Source: Sclerotiophoma versabilis
Lineage: Eukaryota > Ascomycota > Dothideomycetes > Pleosporales > Didymellaceae
DNA length: 64,000 nt
Direction: 5' to 3'
NCBI GenBank assembly: GCA_012274445.1
Contig: JAAROD010000049.1
Span: 558,001 to 622,000 of the forward strand
A program made the translations under genes and the position numbers. The notes under the pieces were generated by a model. The model had not been told where the DNA came from. It saw nothing but the letters and a program-made list of their open reading frames with translations, and did not search any database. Below, piece by piece: positions 1 to 11,767 of the stretch. Numbering within the stretch: position 1 is the first letter of the stretch; every line of letters starts with the position of its first letter.

Positions 1-2355
1 CTCGCTCGCGCCAGAAAGGCTTTTCATCACTGGCGAAAACGGAAGTATGTCACGATGGCTGAAACGATCCTGCAGAATGCTGCAACCTTGAAGGAGGCGC
101 AGGTCATGAGCCAACAGATGGATAAGAACGTAGTCTTTCAGTTCTGCATTGTTGATGTCGGTCAAACTGTACCCTCGACTTACGATCTCATCAATCTTGC
201 CGACACCGGAGAGGAAGACGACGACGAACTGGACGATACACCAAAGCCTTGTGTCGGCGTACGGGTGATCGACTTCAAGCATGAGGTGATACATTTGTGG
301 TCACTGCAGAAGCTACGTCAACGCGTGCGACGAATGCACCAGATGCATCAGTACATGAATCGGCCTGAGTACATGCAGCACTTTAACCCAGAGAGCCCCT
401 TCTCGGACCCTTGCATGCCCGAATTCTCCCGTGTTGGCGATGTCGATGTGCCTCTTGCTGCTGTTTTCGAATCGAGAGTGCGAGATATGAAGCTGGATGT
501 CATCTCACCATACACCGCCAATCCTATAGGTATCATTCATCTGTCAGTCGAGCCTTCCTCCGCAGAAGCCCCAACGACCACGCTTAACTTCAGCGTCACG
601 CTGCACGAGCTTGTAGGCTTTCCTGAAAGGGAGGGAACTGATGTCCATGCCTTGCTGTATCTGCCTACCCTCTCGAAAGAGGGAGGTGCCACGAGTACAA
701 TGTTCATGAACAAGTTCGATGAAGGGCCTATCCGTTTTCAGACTTTTCACAGTATGAGCATACCATACCCAAGCCCACCGGACACCTTCTTGCGAGTTGC
801 AGTCTTTGCCCGAGTAACCTCTATGCATCTCGACAAGCTTTTGAGCTGGGATGACATGCGAGATCAAGCTCCTCAGCGTAAGCAGAAGCGCCGTACTGCA
901 CGGATAGCGGAGTCGGAGTTCTACACTGAAGACAGCCACGACATCTTCTCGCGTATTCAAATTCAAGAGATCTCAGATGACGGAACCTACAAACCTGTCG
1001 AAGTGACACAAAGCAATGTCCTCGATGCTGGTGTCTACCAGCTACATCAAGGTTTGGCCAGACGTGTCGTGGTGAACCTTACTCATACCTGTGGCGATAC
1101 TCTGCAATGGCAGAATGTTACATCAATGCGTATGGGTCGCATTCGTCTGATTGACGCATCTGGCAATGCTCCCGGTATAGACTCTCCTGTCAGAGAAGTC
1201 CCTATCGACCTGACAGCACCGCCTACTGTCAGAGACAATGCTGATGGCACTACAAACGTAAAATTCATTGGACGATGGGACAGTACAGCTCACGGGTCCC
1301 TCCTTCTCGACCGTGCCACCCAGGACAAGTACCGCGTACAAGCCAATCTGCTCTTCGATGTCACATCCGCAAAGCTCGATGAGCCAATGGTGTTCTCTCT
1401 CGATCTCAACATGCAAATCCGCAACCGCGCTTACATCCGTCAAACCTCTCTCTTCTCTCTCTCTAATCTCTGGAATCAAGTCAAAGTTGTCCACTCCACG
1501 GTCGGCATCTTCAATGTTGCCATCCGTCCAACATCGGTCAAGCGGGCTACCGACCTCTGGCGCATGAACACACGCGAAGACTACGTCAAGGGCGAAGAAG
1601 ATCTTGCCGACTGGACACCACGCGGCGTCTCACTCGTGAAAGACTACATTGGTGTCTCACGCCGCCGTCGGCGCATCGCAGAGATTGAGCTTGCACGCAC
1701 AGTCCTTTCCCCCAAGATGCTCACCGTCTCCCAACCCTCCACACCCACTACGTCTCTCGACGACCGCCAAACCGCCCTCCTGACACGCATTCTCAAGCTT
1801 TGGACATCGCACAAAGCACCCGAATCCATAATTCTGTCCGCAACCAACCTCGAGCCCCCCTCCGCCGGCGCAGCATTCGCCCCACGCTCCCCCTCGCGGG
1901 GGACTTCTCCCGCCCCGAAACCCAGCCTCACCGCCTCCGTGCGCTTCATATCCAAGAACCCAAACTTGTTAAAGGCCAGCTTCCTACTCACTCCCGACCC
2001 CACAAACACGCGCTGGATCCGCCGCTACGTCGAATTCCGCAAGCCGTATCTGCACGTATACAGCGTCGACGGGGACGAGCTAAACGCCATCAACCTGACG
2101 AATGCACGCGTCAATCACAGCCCTGAGATTGCACGGCTGTTGAACGGAAGTGCAGGCACAAGTCAGGGCGCGAGGGGGCATACTAGGAATGCAAGCGATG
2201 GCGTGACGCCGGCACAGAAAGACACCATTTTCGCCGTCTTTGCCAAGACGAATACCTATGTCTTCCGCGCCAAGAGTGAGAGGGAAAAGATTGAGTGGAT
2301 TTTGAGGATTGATCAGGGGTATTTTAGCTCAGAGGGGGAGGACTCGGGGGAGTAG
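1..2355 (+). CDS. Kinesin-3 (KIF1/UNC-104 type) heavy chain, C-terminal part (5' truncated)
   Basis: This is the 3' portion of a kinesin-3 motor gene. The frame is open from base 1, so the start and the motor and FHA domains lie outside the window. The visible ~784 residues hold the kinesin-associated region of this family (stretches such as KNVVFQFCIVDVG and the HELVGFPE-type block) and a C-terminal pleckstrin homology domain in roughly the last 130 residues (RWIRRYVEFRKPYLHVYS, then TYVFRAKSEREKIEWILRI). Kinesin-3 motors carry vesicles and endosomes along microtubules, and the PH domain binds phosphoinositide-rich cargo membranes. No intron is seen. A disordered Ser/Pro-rich linker precedes the PH domain. 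The gene converges on the rad17-like gene. The family call is firm; the exact orthologue (UncA versus another kinesin-3) cannot be settled without the motor domain. Confidence 0.9.
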   Translation, partial: LARARKAFHHWRKRKYVTMAETILQNAATLKEAQVMSQQMDKNVVFQFCIVDVGQTVPSTYDLINLADTGEEDDDELDDTPKPCVGVRVIDFKHEVIHLWSLQKLRQRVRRMHQMHQYMNRPEYMQHFNPESPFSDPCMPEFSRVGDVDVPLAAVFESRVRDMKLDVISPYTANPIGIIHLSVEPSSAEAPTTTLNFSVTLHELVGFPEREGTDVHALLYLPTLSKEGGATSTMFMNKFDEGPIRFQTFHSMSIPYPSPPDTFLRVAVFARVTSMHLDKLLSWDDMRDQAPQRKQKRRTARIAESEFYTEDSHDIFSRIQIQEISDDGTYKPVEVTQSNVLDAGVYQLHQGLARRVVVNLTHTCGDTLQWQNVTSMRMGRIRLIDASGNAPGIDSPVREVPIDLTAPPTVRDNADGTTNVKFIGRWDSTAHGSLLLDRATQDKYRVQANLLFDVTSAKLDEPMVFSLDLNMQIRNRAYIRQTSLFSLSNLWNQVKVVHSTVGIFNVAIRPTSVKRATDLWRMNTREDYVKGEEDLADWTPRGVSLVKDYIGVSRRRRRIAEIELARTVLSPKMLTVSQPSTPTTSLDDRQTALLTRILKLWTSHKAPESIILSATNLEPPSAGAAFAPRSPSRGTSPAPKPSLTASVRFISKNPNLLKASFLLTPDPTNTRWIRRYVEFRKPYLHVYSVDGDELNAINLTNARVNHSPEIARLLNGSAGTSQGARGHTRNASDGVTPAQKDTIFAVFAKTNTYVFRAKSEREKIEWILRIDQGYFSSEGEDSGE

Positions 2356-2775
2356 CCGTTAGCTGTGGTTGACGAGCGTGATGGAGAAGGGGAGGAGGGG
2401 TGACAAAGAAAAGGTGGCGAGAGCAGCTGAGTGTTGGATGGGTTGATTGCTGCTGCCGCTGCTGCTGCTGCTACTTTTTTTTTGTATAGTTGCACTTTTG
2501 TTGCGTGAGACGTTTAGCGTTGGTTGAATTGCGCGCATTTACATGTATTACTTGGGATACCCAGAGCGTTTGGCATAGCTCGCGAGCGAAATCAAGACCT
2601 CAAGATCGATTACTGATTACTTAGTCTGTTGTCGACGTCGTGTTTGTACTTACTCCGCCAAGATATTTACTTCATCGATACCATGTTGATACAAAGTGGA
2701 TCTGCCTCCCTGCGCCTTCAACATTCAACGCCATCGGCATACAAGAGTTTTGATGTAGACTCCCAACGCACGACT
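2356..2775. other. Convergent 3' intergenic region with a short CTG/GCT repeat
   Basis: This spacer lies between the convergent stop codons of the kinesin and rad17-like genes. It holds a short imperfect CTG/GCT trinucleotide tract followed by a T run near 2449-2482. I see no gene or RNA in it. It presumably carries the two 3' untranslated regions. Confidence 0.7.
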
Positions 2776-5448
2776 TCAGTCTTCGATATCATCGTCCTCC
2801 AGTACTAAACTCGCTCCCTTTGCAGACAACCCCGCAATCGCAGACTCCTCTTCATCCCGCTCCTTGTTCTCCACAAACCTCACGCTTTTCTTCTTCCTCG
2901 GCGTCGTGGGCGTATCCTTGTCCGTTGCCCACTGCTCCTGGTTGCCATCTTGCTGCTCTAGTAGATCCTCGCCGTCTTCCTCCGCAGCCCCTCTGCTGCT
3001 TCCAACGCCGTGGAACGAGGTGAGCTTCTGGATCTCGCGGATTGTGGCGGCAGTTGAAGGCGACGGCATGCGAGACTTGCGGAGGATGGTGGTCAGGTAG
3101 GGGAGTCGCTCAAGGAGCATTTCATAGCGCGCTGAGCCGCCGCTGCCGAGGAGTGTTGGTGGTGGTTCATCGTTGGCCTGCGACTGTGAGGATGTCGACA
3201 TGGTTTGAGGTGCAGTATTTCGTTTCCATGTTTCTACACCGCCGCTGGGTAGTGCAGGCTTTGATGATCCTGGACCTGTTGAGAGGAGTTCGCCGCGCTG
3301 GGCTCGCGAGATCCATAGTTCGAGGAGGTCATTGGTTTCCTCCTGCTGTCTCCAGACTCGTAGTGAGGCTGGATAATACATGACAAAGGCGCTACCACTT
3401 TTTGGGGGTCCAGTACTGGCTCCTTGCCCTTTGGCTTTGATGCCCATGACACCAGGTGGCGGTGGCATCCGTTTTACAGGATACGGTAAATTGTATAGAA
3501 GGCCGCGTACACTTGTCTGGAAACACATTTCGTCTTGACGAAGATTGTCTGCACTCGTACCTTGCAGATTTCGCCGCCCTGAGCCAGCGCCGAACCGGTC
3601 TGGGGACAGTAGGTCGGCGTCAGAAAGGGCTTCGATGCAGCCATCTACCGAGTCCATAGTTTCTTCGCTGTCTGCTCCTCCACATGAGAGAACATAGTTT
3701 TCGTGCAGTGCCGCGGTGAAAGTCTGCGTGTCAGTGCCAAGCTCGTCGATGAGGGTATCGAGATTGACCTCGGATGCCTTCGGTCGACGGCGTTCGGGAA
3801 ACGAGTGCGGTGATTGAGGTACAGGATTGTTCGGGTCTTCCGGAAGTCGCTTGTTGTACACAACTCTTCCAACAGCGTGGAAGATGCCCAGTGTGTTTTC
3901 TCGCTGGGTCACCAGTTCTAGCGAATCCTTTTCCATTTTGGTTATCGGCACGTCCTTGGGACCCTTCTTTTTCGAGAAGTTGACCTTTGCGCCCCAGCCC
4001 TCCGAATCATCATCTCCACGCAAGCAGAGAAACTCCAGCGATGAGACAGCGCTGCGCACATCTCCAAGCTCGGCGAGCCGTTGTATGACCTGAGGTCCAA
4101 CAGTGTTTCTACGGCCTGACTTGCGCGCCTCCTTGACCACAACCAGGTCCAGTGCCTTGGTCATGTATGTGGGTGCGATTGGATTGAATTCGATGACTGA
4201 TGCGCCTGGGTGGGTCAAGATCTCAGGGCCGAGCAGACGGTGAGCGGTGAAGCTATCGGCGACGGCCGTGTTCGTGGACAGCAGTGTCTCGGAGATGATC
4301 ATAATGATGGGCGTGACAGACTGCTCGGAATCGGCCTGTGTAGCAAAGAAGGTAGTAGCTGAGGGAGTAGTGGCGGCAAGAAAGTTGAGAACAGATGATC
4401 GAAAAGACTGTACGGCAGGAGAGGCACGTGTGAATGTATTGGGAAACTCCTCTACAAGGACAAGCTGCTTTTGCCTACTGTCAGTGCTGGGTGCGACTTG
4501 TGATGCGGTTGGCTGTGGGCGGTCGAAGGTAAGGCTGCCGAATGCGCCTGCTCTCGCCACGAAGTCGTCGAACTGCGCAGTCGCAGACACCATGCCGTCA
4601 GACGCAGTCATGGAGCTGGTGGGGTTTTTCCACTCATGCATGTGGATGCCCAGCTCTTTCGACAGCAGGGCCATGGTTGTCGTCTTGCCGCTGCCGGCCG
4701 GGCCTTTCAGGAGCAGGAGCCGTTTCCTCTGCCTGCGAGCGTAGACGTCTTCGAGCCATGTGCGGACATGTGCCACCTTCTTCTTGTGCACAGCCAGCTC
4801 GTCGAGCGACAGAGGGCCATACTTGTCCGTCCACGGCCGTCCATCCACCGGCTCTCTGCGAGCTGGCTGTGGCGGCGGGGGCGTGGCGCGCGCGCCGGTT
4901 GCTGTGCGGAGGAACTTCTGGCTGCCCTTGGGGCCACTGCCGGCGTCCGAGGCAGCGAGAGCCGTCACGCTCTTCCGCTTGCGCACGGGCAGGGCAGTGG
5001 GTGGCTGGGAGCGGCGATCATCGTCGGAGGATTCCAGGATATCGTCGACGTCGTCCAGCGGTGTGGCGCGTTTCTCAGGGCTGGGGGTCGGTGTAGGCTG
5101 CACTGACTGCGAGCGCGGAATCGATCCCGGGCGGAAGAAGGAGGTGATGGGCTTATGAGTCGGCTTCAGCTTCCGCGGTGACTTTGCGGGAGACGTCTGG
5201 GTCGACGCAGCGGACGACGGCTGCGGCGACACTGCGCGCCTCGTCTGCACGCGAGTCGCGCTCGCGGTGCTGGCAGCGCGGGCATTGCGGGCATTGCGGG
5301 CATTGCTGGCACTGCTGCTGCCCTGCACATCAGTGGACGAACTGGCTAGCGTGCCCCTCTTGGCTCTCGTGGGCGGCCGCGGTGGACTGGCTTCAGTGTC
5401 GGAGGAGAGCACGACCGGCTGCCTGCGTGCAGCTCGTGGCTTCACCAT
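2776..5448 (-). CDS. rad17: DNA-damage checkpoint clamp loader Rad17/Rad24
   Basis: This encodes the large subunit of the RFC-like complex that loads the 9-1-1 checkpoint clamp at damaged DNA in the nucleus. The 890-residue product starts at ATG 5448 (MVKPRAARR); the frame continues upstream only through non-ATG codons. Residues 1-200 are disordered. They are followed by the RFC-like opening PWTDKYGPLSLDELAVHKKK, a Walker A loop GPAGSGKTTT at about 249-258, and a Walker B-like VEEFPN, the form typical of Rad17 proteins. The C-terminal third is acidic and disordered. The ORF is uninterrupted, and its length is in the range I expect for fungal Rad17 proteins with long tails. A PIP-box-like HKPITSFF lies at residues 98-105 (see findings). 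The gene is divergent from the coiled-coil gene at 6414. Confidence 0.9.
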   Translation of the reverse strand: MVKPRAARRQPVVLSSDTEASPPRPPTRAKRGTLASSSTDVQGSSSASNARNARNARAASTASATRVQTRRAVSPQPSSAASTQTSPAKSPRKLKPTHKPITSFFRPGSIPRSQSVQPTPTPSPEKRATPLDDVDDILESSDDDRRSQPPTALPVRKRKSVTALAASDAGSGPKGSQKFLRTATGARATPPPPQPARREPVDGRPWTDKYGPLSLDELAVHKKKVAHVRTWLEDVYARRQRKRLLLLKGPAGSGKTTTMALLSKELGIHMHEWKNPTSSMTASDGMVSATAQFDDFVARAGAFGSLTFDRPQPTASQVAPSTDSRQKQLVLVEEFPNTFTRASPAVQSFRSSVLNFLAATTPSATTFFATQADSEQSVTPIIMIISETLLSTNTAVADSFTAHRLLGPEILTHPGASVIEFNPIAPTYMTKALDLVVVKEARKSGRRNTVGPQVIQRLAELGDVRSAVSSLEFLCLRGDDDSEGWGAKVNFSKKKGPKDVPITKMEKDSLELVTQRENTLGIFHAVGRVVYNKRLPEDPNNPVPQSPHSFPERRRPKASEVNLDTLIDELGTDTQTFTAALHENYVLSCGGADSEETMDSVDGCIEALSDADLLSPDRFGAGSGRRNLQGTSADNLRQDEMCFQTSVRGLLYNLPYPVKRMPPPPGVMGIKAKGQGASTGPPKSGSAFVMYYPASLRVWRQQEETNDLLELWISRAQRGELLSTGPGSSKPALPSGGVETWKRNTAPQTMSTSSQSQANDEPPPTLLGSGGSARYEMLLERLPYLTTILRKSRMPSPSTAATIREIQKLTSFHGVGSSRGAAEEDGEDLLEQQDGNQEQWATDKDTPTTPRKKKSVRFVENKERDEEESAIAGLSAKGASLVLEDDDIED

Positions 5449-6413
5449 GCCGCCTCGACTTGGGCGGGCTGAAAGGCGGTCCGCTGCACGTTGACATGCT
5501 TGGACGGCCGTGGTTGGAGCGCTGGCGGGGAGCTGGACGCGAACCTCGACTGCGGAGAATTGTCGACCCCAACGCGCTGTCCGCAGGTGACAGAGCGTGG
5601 GCACGTGACCGTGGCTGGTCTGTGGCCTGCGTTGGCGCGCGACTCGACTGCATGCTTCGCTGGCGATGCCAAACCCACTCACCGCATCTCCGCCGCGCTG
5701 CATGTACCCGCTCTTCTCGGCTCACTACTGATGCAGCTCCTCGAGGCTGCTGCCGCTAATGGGCGCCTTCCCACGCCTGCTGACGTTGCACCACTCGCAG
5801 GCCAACACATGCGCACCGTTGTCCTGCCTGCATAGGAGGTCCGATGGCCACCACAAGCACGGACAGCACATGACCGTCGATCTGCTTCTCCCTGCTTCTA
5901 ATCAGTCATAACCCCCTCCGAATCTTCTCCCAGCCACTTCAGCCCGAGTTGAGCTCTCTGAAGCTCCTCCGTTGCTGTCTTCGTGGCTTGTTGTAAGAGG
6001 CATAATGTGACTACCGCGCCAAACCATGCCCCACACACATCTGCGAGGCTGGCCATGCTGTTCTTGGACGCCGAATATACTTCGACTGGGGCGCATAGAT
6101 TACTCGGCTCGGACTACGCTGCCAGCTCACTCTCCCTGCAGTTGTCCCCATTGGACCGTCATGCGTATTCAACTCCAGTCATTTCAATGCACGGCTCACG
6201 AAACCTTCCCATGCATCACGTCTTATATAGCCCCTAATGCGCGTATCCGCTGGCCATCTACATGTTCCCCCGTCAGAGTGCCACGCAACCAGTCCATAGC
6301 CTCACAATTGTGACCATTGCTACCAGATTTTGTGCAACGCAGACATAACTACTCCAGCATAACAGCGCTCGGGGTCTCCACATTCACACACAGGGGCCAT
6401 CCCAACTGCCATT
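5449..6413. promoter_or_regulatory. Divergent promoter region of rad17 and the large coiled-coil gene
   Basis: This 965-bp stretch between two divergent start codons contains no gene I can support. A CACGTG E-box in the context GCACGTGAC lies at 5602-5607; that is a known high-affinity core for Cbf1/USF-type bHLH factors. Short ORFs here lack any recognisable content. Confidence 0.45.
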
Positions 6414-9400
6414 ATGGCAAAGAAGAAGAGCAAGAAGAATCCACAGAAGCAGGCCGACGTCACATCCGCACCAGGAAGCCCCAAGCCAGCGCCAGCACCT
6501 GCCGTTGAGGAGCCCGTTGCTGAACCTATCGAGCCTGAACAGCTGGAGTCAGAGACACCTGCTGTTGAACCGACTCCAGATGAAGAATCAGAACCACCGA
6601 CAGAGGTACCGGAAGCGAAGATCGACGACGCGGTAGAGGAACCCGCGTCTGAGCCAGCCACTCAGGAAATAACTGACCTTGAGGTTTCGTCATCTGAAGA
6701 GCAGAAGTTGCCAGAGTCAACTTCACCGAAAGATGAGGCGGCCACAGAGCCAATTGCGGAGCCAGCCACAGAGACCGAGGCTGGCGCTACGGAGGAAATT
6801 GTCAACGGAACAAGTGCTGCAGACGGGCCGGAAGAGACAGCAGCGGAGGCCGCGACAGAGCCCGTCGACCAAGCTGAAGAAGCAGCTTCAGAACCAGTTG
6901 AGGAGGTTCCGACTGCAGTCGAGCCAGAGGCAGTTCCTGAGCCTGCAGCCGAGGATGAAACCAAGGCCATCAGTGCACCAGTTGAAGAGCCTTCAGCTCC
7001 AGTCGAAGAAGCTTCAGCTCCAGTTTCCGAGCCACCAGCAGAAGCAGGGCAAAGCTTAGCAGCCGAGCACCAGGATTCTGAATCACCAGAGATTACGCAT
7101 GACGATGGAGTCAATGGCCATGTGGAACCTGCAGTAGCAGCACCGTCTGAGCCGCCTCCAGTTGCTGAAGAGCCACTGGAAGACCCACAACCAACGATAG
7201 AACCGACTGAAGAGGCACCCATCGAGACTGCACAACAAGTGCCTACTGAAAGCACTGTGACTGAGCCTCATGATACCACAGCAGATGATGAGTTTGCTGC
7301 CATATCGAAGAAGGGGAAGAAGAACAAGAAAGATAAGAAGAAGAAGCAAGCCGTTGCTTCTGATGCTGTCAAGGAAGTTGTAGAGCCATCTTCCGTTCCG
7401 GAACCTCCCATGGCAGAGCCTGTAGCTGAGCAGCCTGCGGAAGAGCAGAAAGGTGCGATTAACACAATCCATTGAGCATTACACAATCCGATTGACTAAC
7501 ATCTGAATAGATGAACCTACTGTAGCAACCCAGGTATCGGTTCCAGAAGTACCCGAGGCTGATCAGCTATCGATCGCAGAAGATAAAGCGGCACCCGAAA
7601 CAGCGGTCGAGCCAGAATCGATCGTCCAAGAGCCTGTCGTCGAGCCTCCAGCAGCGGTTGAGCCAGCGGTTGTCGAGACTGCACGAGCGCTTACGCCTCG
7701 TCCCGAACCAGAGCCAGAGCCGCCTGCAGCTCCCGCAGTTGCTGCAGACCCCGGTCCTTCTGACGCCGAACATGACAGCTGTCAACCAACCCCTGTTGCA
7801 TCAAAGCAGCCTCCGCAATCGCCTCACTCCGTAGTCACAACAGTGACCAAGTCCAGAGCTCCCGAGGCCCCACGACTGCGTGAAGCCCCAGCCTCCCAAA
7901 AAGCTGCTCGTCATGTCATTGACGACAGACCACCAGCCCCCAGCCCACCTGTGGAGAGAGCGCGCACGCGACGTGTGCCGGCTTTCGATGATGATGACGA
8001 CTCCGATTCGGCGCTTGTCCATCCCCGACGACAAGATCGAAGCGGTGAGGCTTTGGTTTCCTCACGTGACAGCAGTGGGTCTCGATACCCACACCATGCA
8101 GCGCCAGCGCATCATCCCCGTGCTAGCGGCTTCGCCTCGCGCGTGCCAGTCGAGCACTATCCAAATCCTCCACCGCCTCCTCCAGGGTATCATCCAAGGT
8201 ATGGGTACCCGCCAGGTGCCCCACCCTACTACCCAAACCAACATAGCTATGGCATGACTCAGCCGGGATATTCAAATCCCAATCCCTACGGCCCCTCCTC
8301 ACACAACTCTTCCTCCCCGTATCAAGAAACCTGGAACCAGTATACACCAGGGTATCCCCCCAATGGCAGTTCACACCAACATCATGACACCTCGGGCTCT
8401 AGAGACTATGGCATGGGCATGCCTGCTATAGAGAACGGTTCTCCATTTGACGGTGAAACAGCTGACATCTTCTCTCGTATATCTCAGGCCATTCCTGACC
8501 TGCACGCCTCCCTTGCAAGACAGAAGGAAGTACATGGTCATCTCTCGCAGAAGCTAAGGGCTAAGGATGAAGAGATATATGATCTGAAAGAGAGGATCAT
8601 CAGTATCGAGAACAAGCATTCGGCTGAGGCAAAGGAGCAGGTAAAAGAGCTTCGGGAACAGATTGCTGAGACTCACAAACACAAGAGAGAGGCAGAAGAT
8701 ACCAAGCTTGCGTGGGAAGCATCGACCAAGTCTTGGGAGACAAAGGTGAAAGAGTTGGAAGCCATGTATGCCGCTGAGAAAGCGCAGGCGAAGAAGGAGT
8801 TTGACGAGTGGAAGGCGGCTGCTACTACGAGACATGATGCTGAAAAGATAGCGCTCGCTATTCAGTATGACAAGAAGCTCAAGGAAGCGGATCTGCTCGC
8901 CGAAACACGTAAACAGGAAGAGTTGGATGCTCTTGCTACTGAGAAGGAGGAACTGAGAGCAGAGCACGAGCGAGAGCAGCAAGAGCGTGAAGCCAGTTTT
9001 AACAATGAGCGCGATGAGCTTGAGACAAAGCTCAGCGCCGCCCAGCGGGACCACGAAGAAGCCCGCGAGAACTGGCTGGCTGAGCGTGAGGCCCTCATCA
9101 GAAGTCATCAGGAACACAGCGACAGCCTTCAAAATGGCTGGAGCGAAGAGCGCGAGGCTTTGGACGCTAAGTACCAGCAGGCTAAGGAAGAGTCTGACAG
9201 AGCGTGGGCTGAGCTCCATAGTGAGGCGAACAGAAGAGCTGATGAGTTGGCCCGTGAAAAGGACGACCTGCTCGTGAAGTACGAGGAGCTCAAGGCAGAG
9301 AGCCAAAAAGAGAAGGAGATCATTAAGAGCGTCGCTGCCAACCTTGAGTCTGAGAAGGCCAGGTTGGAGAAAATGATGGAATGCTATGGAGACATTGCAG

Positions 9401-11767
9401 AAATCAAAAGCAAGGGCGACACATACTAGTAAGTACATTCGGACTGTTCAAATTTGATTTGGAGGATTTTTGGTGTTTGAGGAGGGCCAAATGTCTTGGG
9501 TCATTTGCGCCTGCCCACCAGCAAGCGCGCGTGGCATCCAAGGCAGGCAGCCTGGACTGTATCTCGACCGTAGAGCTAGACAGTTATCCTCGTGTTCCGT
9601 AATGCAATTGTTTTTGTCAGATCTGTTCCCTGCCCCTGCTCTGCAATTCCTTGAATCTTCGCTGACTATTTCCTCAGCTTAGTGTCGTTCGCGCAGCTGC
9701 AGAAGCAGATTATCGACCTTGCCGTCACTCACTTCAAACACCTACCGGTACGCCCGCCTCATGAAGATTTGGCCCAAGTGCCACACAACCTTCCATCCTT
9801 CCTGGGCGACACTCCAGCTTCCAGGTACGTGCAGTACACTCTCTAGATTGGTACATCACTGATATAAGACTTTTAGACAAGTTCGGGCTGCATACATCGC
9901 ACACACAGTCTCAAAGCTGATCACGTACCGTGTTTTTGGACCCTTCCTGTTTAGCTTGGGCCGCCGTTACGACAAAGCCGATTCCTTGTTCTTGTCTATG
10001 AGCAACCACATCCGCGATAAGAGTACTCGGAAAGAGGCCATCTGGCGTCAACAGACACTCCTTGCTGCATTCACAAGCAGTGGGGCAAAACAACGTATCA
10101 ACACTGCTGCAGGCACGGTCGTCGAAGAGATTGTAAATGCGATCAAGCACTTTGCCGATCCCAGAGAAGAAGAAGGTATCAAAATCGCTGTCAAGAGAAT
10201 CGTCAAGCTTGCTGCTGAGACGTGGCGATTTGCTCGTCTCGAGCGCGAGATGATCACGGCTACCATGCCGGCTGTTCATGATGAAGAGCACCAGTTCACC
10301 GGTGTCGAGTACTGGCCTGCTTACGAGACCACTCACAAGCTTGATGGCACTTTGATAGGTTCCTTAGCCGATACGACACACCCGTCCGATGCGCAGCCCA
10401 AACTTCTGTTGAGGCTTTTCCCCGTCATCTACCGCGAACCGAAGCACGAGAATTTCCATGCGAACGGCGAGAAGAACGATGAAGGTTGCATCTACCACCA
10501 CGGTATAGCTCTGTACGACGACGCAGAGCCAGTAGTCGCAAGGGCAGAGGAGCTCAAATCAGCCGGTTTGCCATCCTTCACCACTGCTTCTCCGACGAAT
10601 GCTGAATTTGGGAAGTTTCCGCCGCCTATGGTTCCTCCGCCCAGAAACCCTCTCCCGCCCACACCGGCTATGTCTGAGAAGACAACATCGGTACGAACCA
10701 AATCACCTCCGACATCTCCCCTCGAGGGATCCGATCAATCACCAAGAAGAAGAAGGACACCACCTCCGCCTCCTTCGTCGATTGCCGCTCTCAACGAGCC
10801 CATGCCTCAGCCTGTAAGAGCATATCAACGCCCTCCGCCAGGACCTATCGATTTTGCAACTCCGCGCAACATCATTGGAATGCCACCTCCTGTCGAGAGC
10901 ATCTTCACACAAGCTCCCTCGAAGGCTTCCAAGACCCCGCCTGAGTCAGTGTTCGTAGAGACTGGTCGCCTGCTTGCCGAGACTACTCCTATTCCTGAAG
11001 CAGTCGAAGAATTTCCCGAGCCGACACCACAAGACAGCGAGACCCTGCCTGTATTCCTCGAACATGAGCCCCCAACACCACCTCACTCTCAATCCAGCAC
11101 GCCACCGCGCCCTGCTTCTCCACTATTTGAAGCCTTTGATGAAATCGAATCGCTGCAATCTCATCGCATTCAGCCGTCCCTGAGGCGCCGCCGCTCCACA
11201 CGTACCCGCAACACGGAAGACGACTTGCCTGATATCACACCGCGCCCAGAAACTCTGCGGCGGACTAGCGGCTATGCGCTCAGCAATCGAACTCTGAGGA
11301 GTGAGCGCAGCGAACGGACCGAACGATCTGGGAAGTCGGAACGCACTGAGCGCAGTGAAAAGCCCGATCTCAAGACCCGCTATATGTGCGAAAGCCGCAG
11401 TGCTGGTGTCAAGGCGCTGTACCCTAACAGCCCGATGTCCATGCAGAATGGTAAAGCCTTCAAGGAGGCAATGCAAGCCAAGCGAAGCTCAAAGGATTCG
11501 ATGCGTTCTGACAGCCATCAAAAGTGGCTGAAGGAGCAGAGAAAGCAAAGTCCTGAGAAACCCGGGAAATCCGAAAGATCTGAACGGTCAGAGAGGAGCG
11601 AGCGATCTGAACGACCAGAGAGATCTGAGAGAAGCTCGAGAGAGCTACGACGCGAGAAGAGCGTGAAGAGCATTGCTGAGACTACTGCCGACAATGGCAC
11701 TTGGGACACCAACTCTACGCTCTCCAGTCTGGAGACAAACACACAATTTTCTGTCAACGAGCATTAG
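6414..11767 (+). CDS. Very large acidic coiled-coil protein, function unknown
   Basis: Four exons join in phase: 6414-7452, 7511-9428, 9678-9824 and 9877-11767, giving about 1,664 residues. Donors are GTGCGA, GTAAGT and GTACGT. The 58-bp first intron has a GACTAAC branch point; the second intron is long for this window (249 bp). The N-terminus is MAKKKSKKN followed by about 400 residues dominated by Glu, Pro, Ala and Val. Next come a Pro/Tyr-rich segment, a strong coiled coil (about residues 675-980), and a compact conserved-looking helical block (about 986-1190, from YLVSFAQLQKQIIDLAVTHFK). A Pro/Ser-rich tail ends in repeated SERSER/TERSEK units (about 1510-1620). Similar fungal proteins carry labels such as 'involucrin repeat' or 'Rpb1 C-terminal repeat' that reflect composition, not function. 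I do not assign a role. Confidence 0.8.

Noticed and set aside
5449..5703. N-terminal extension of the Rad17 frame to 5703
   Set aside because: The frame upstream of 5448 has no ATG and its composition is unlike the family; ATG 5448 gives a normal start.
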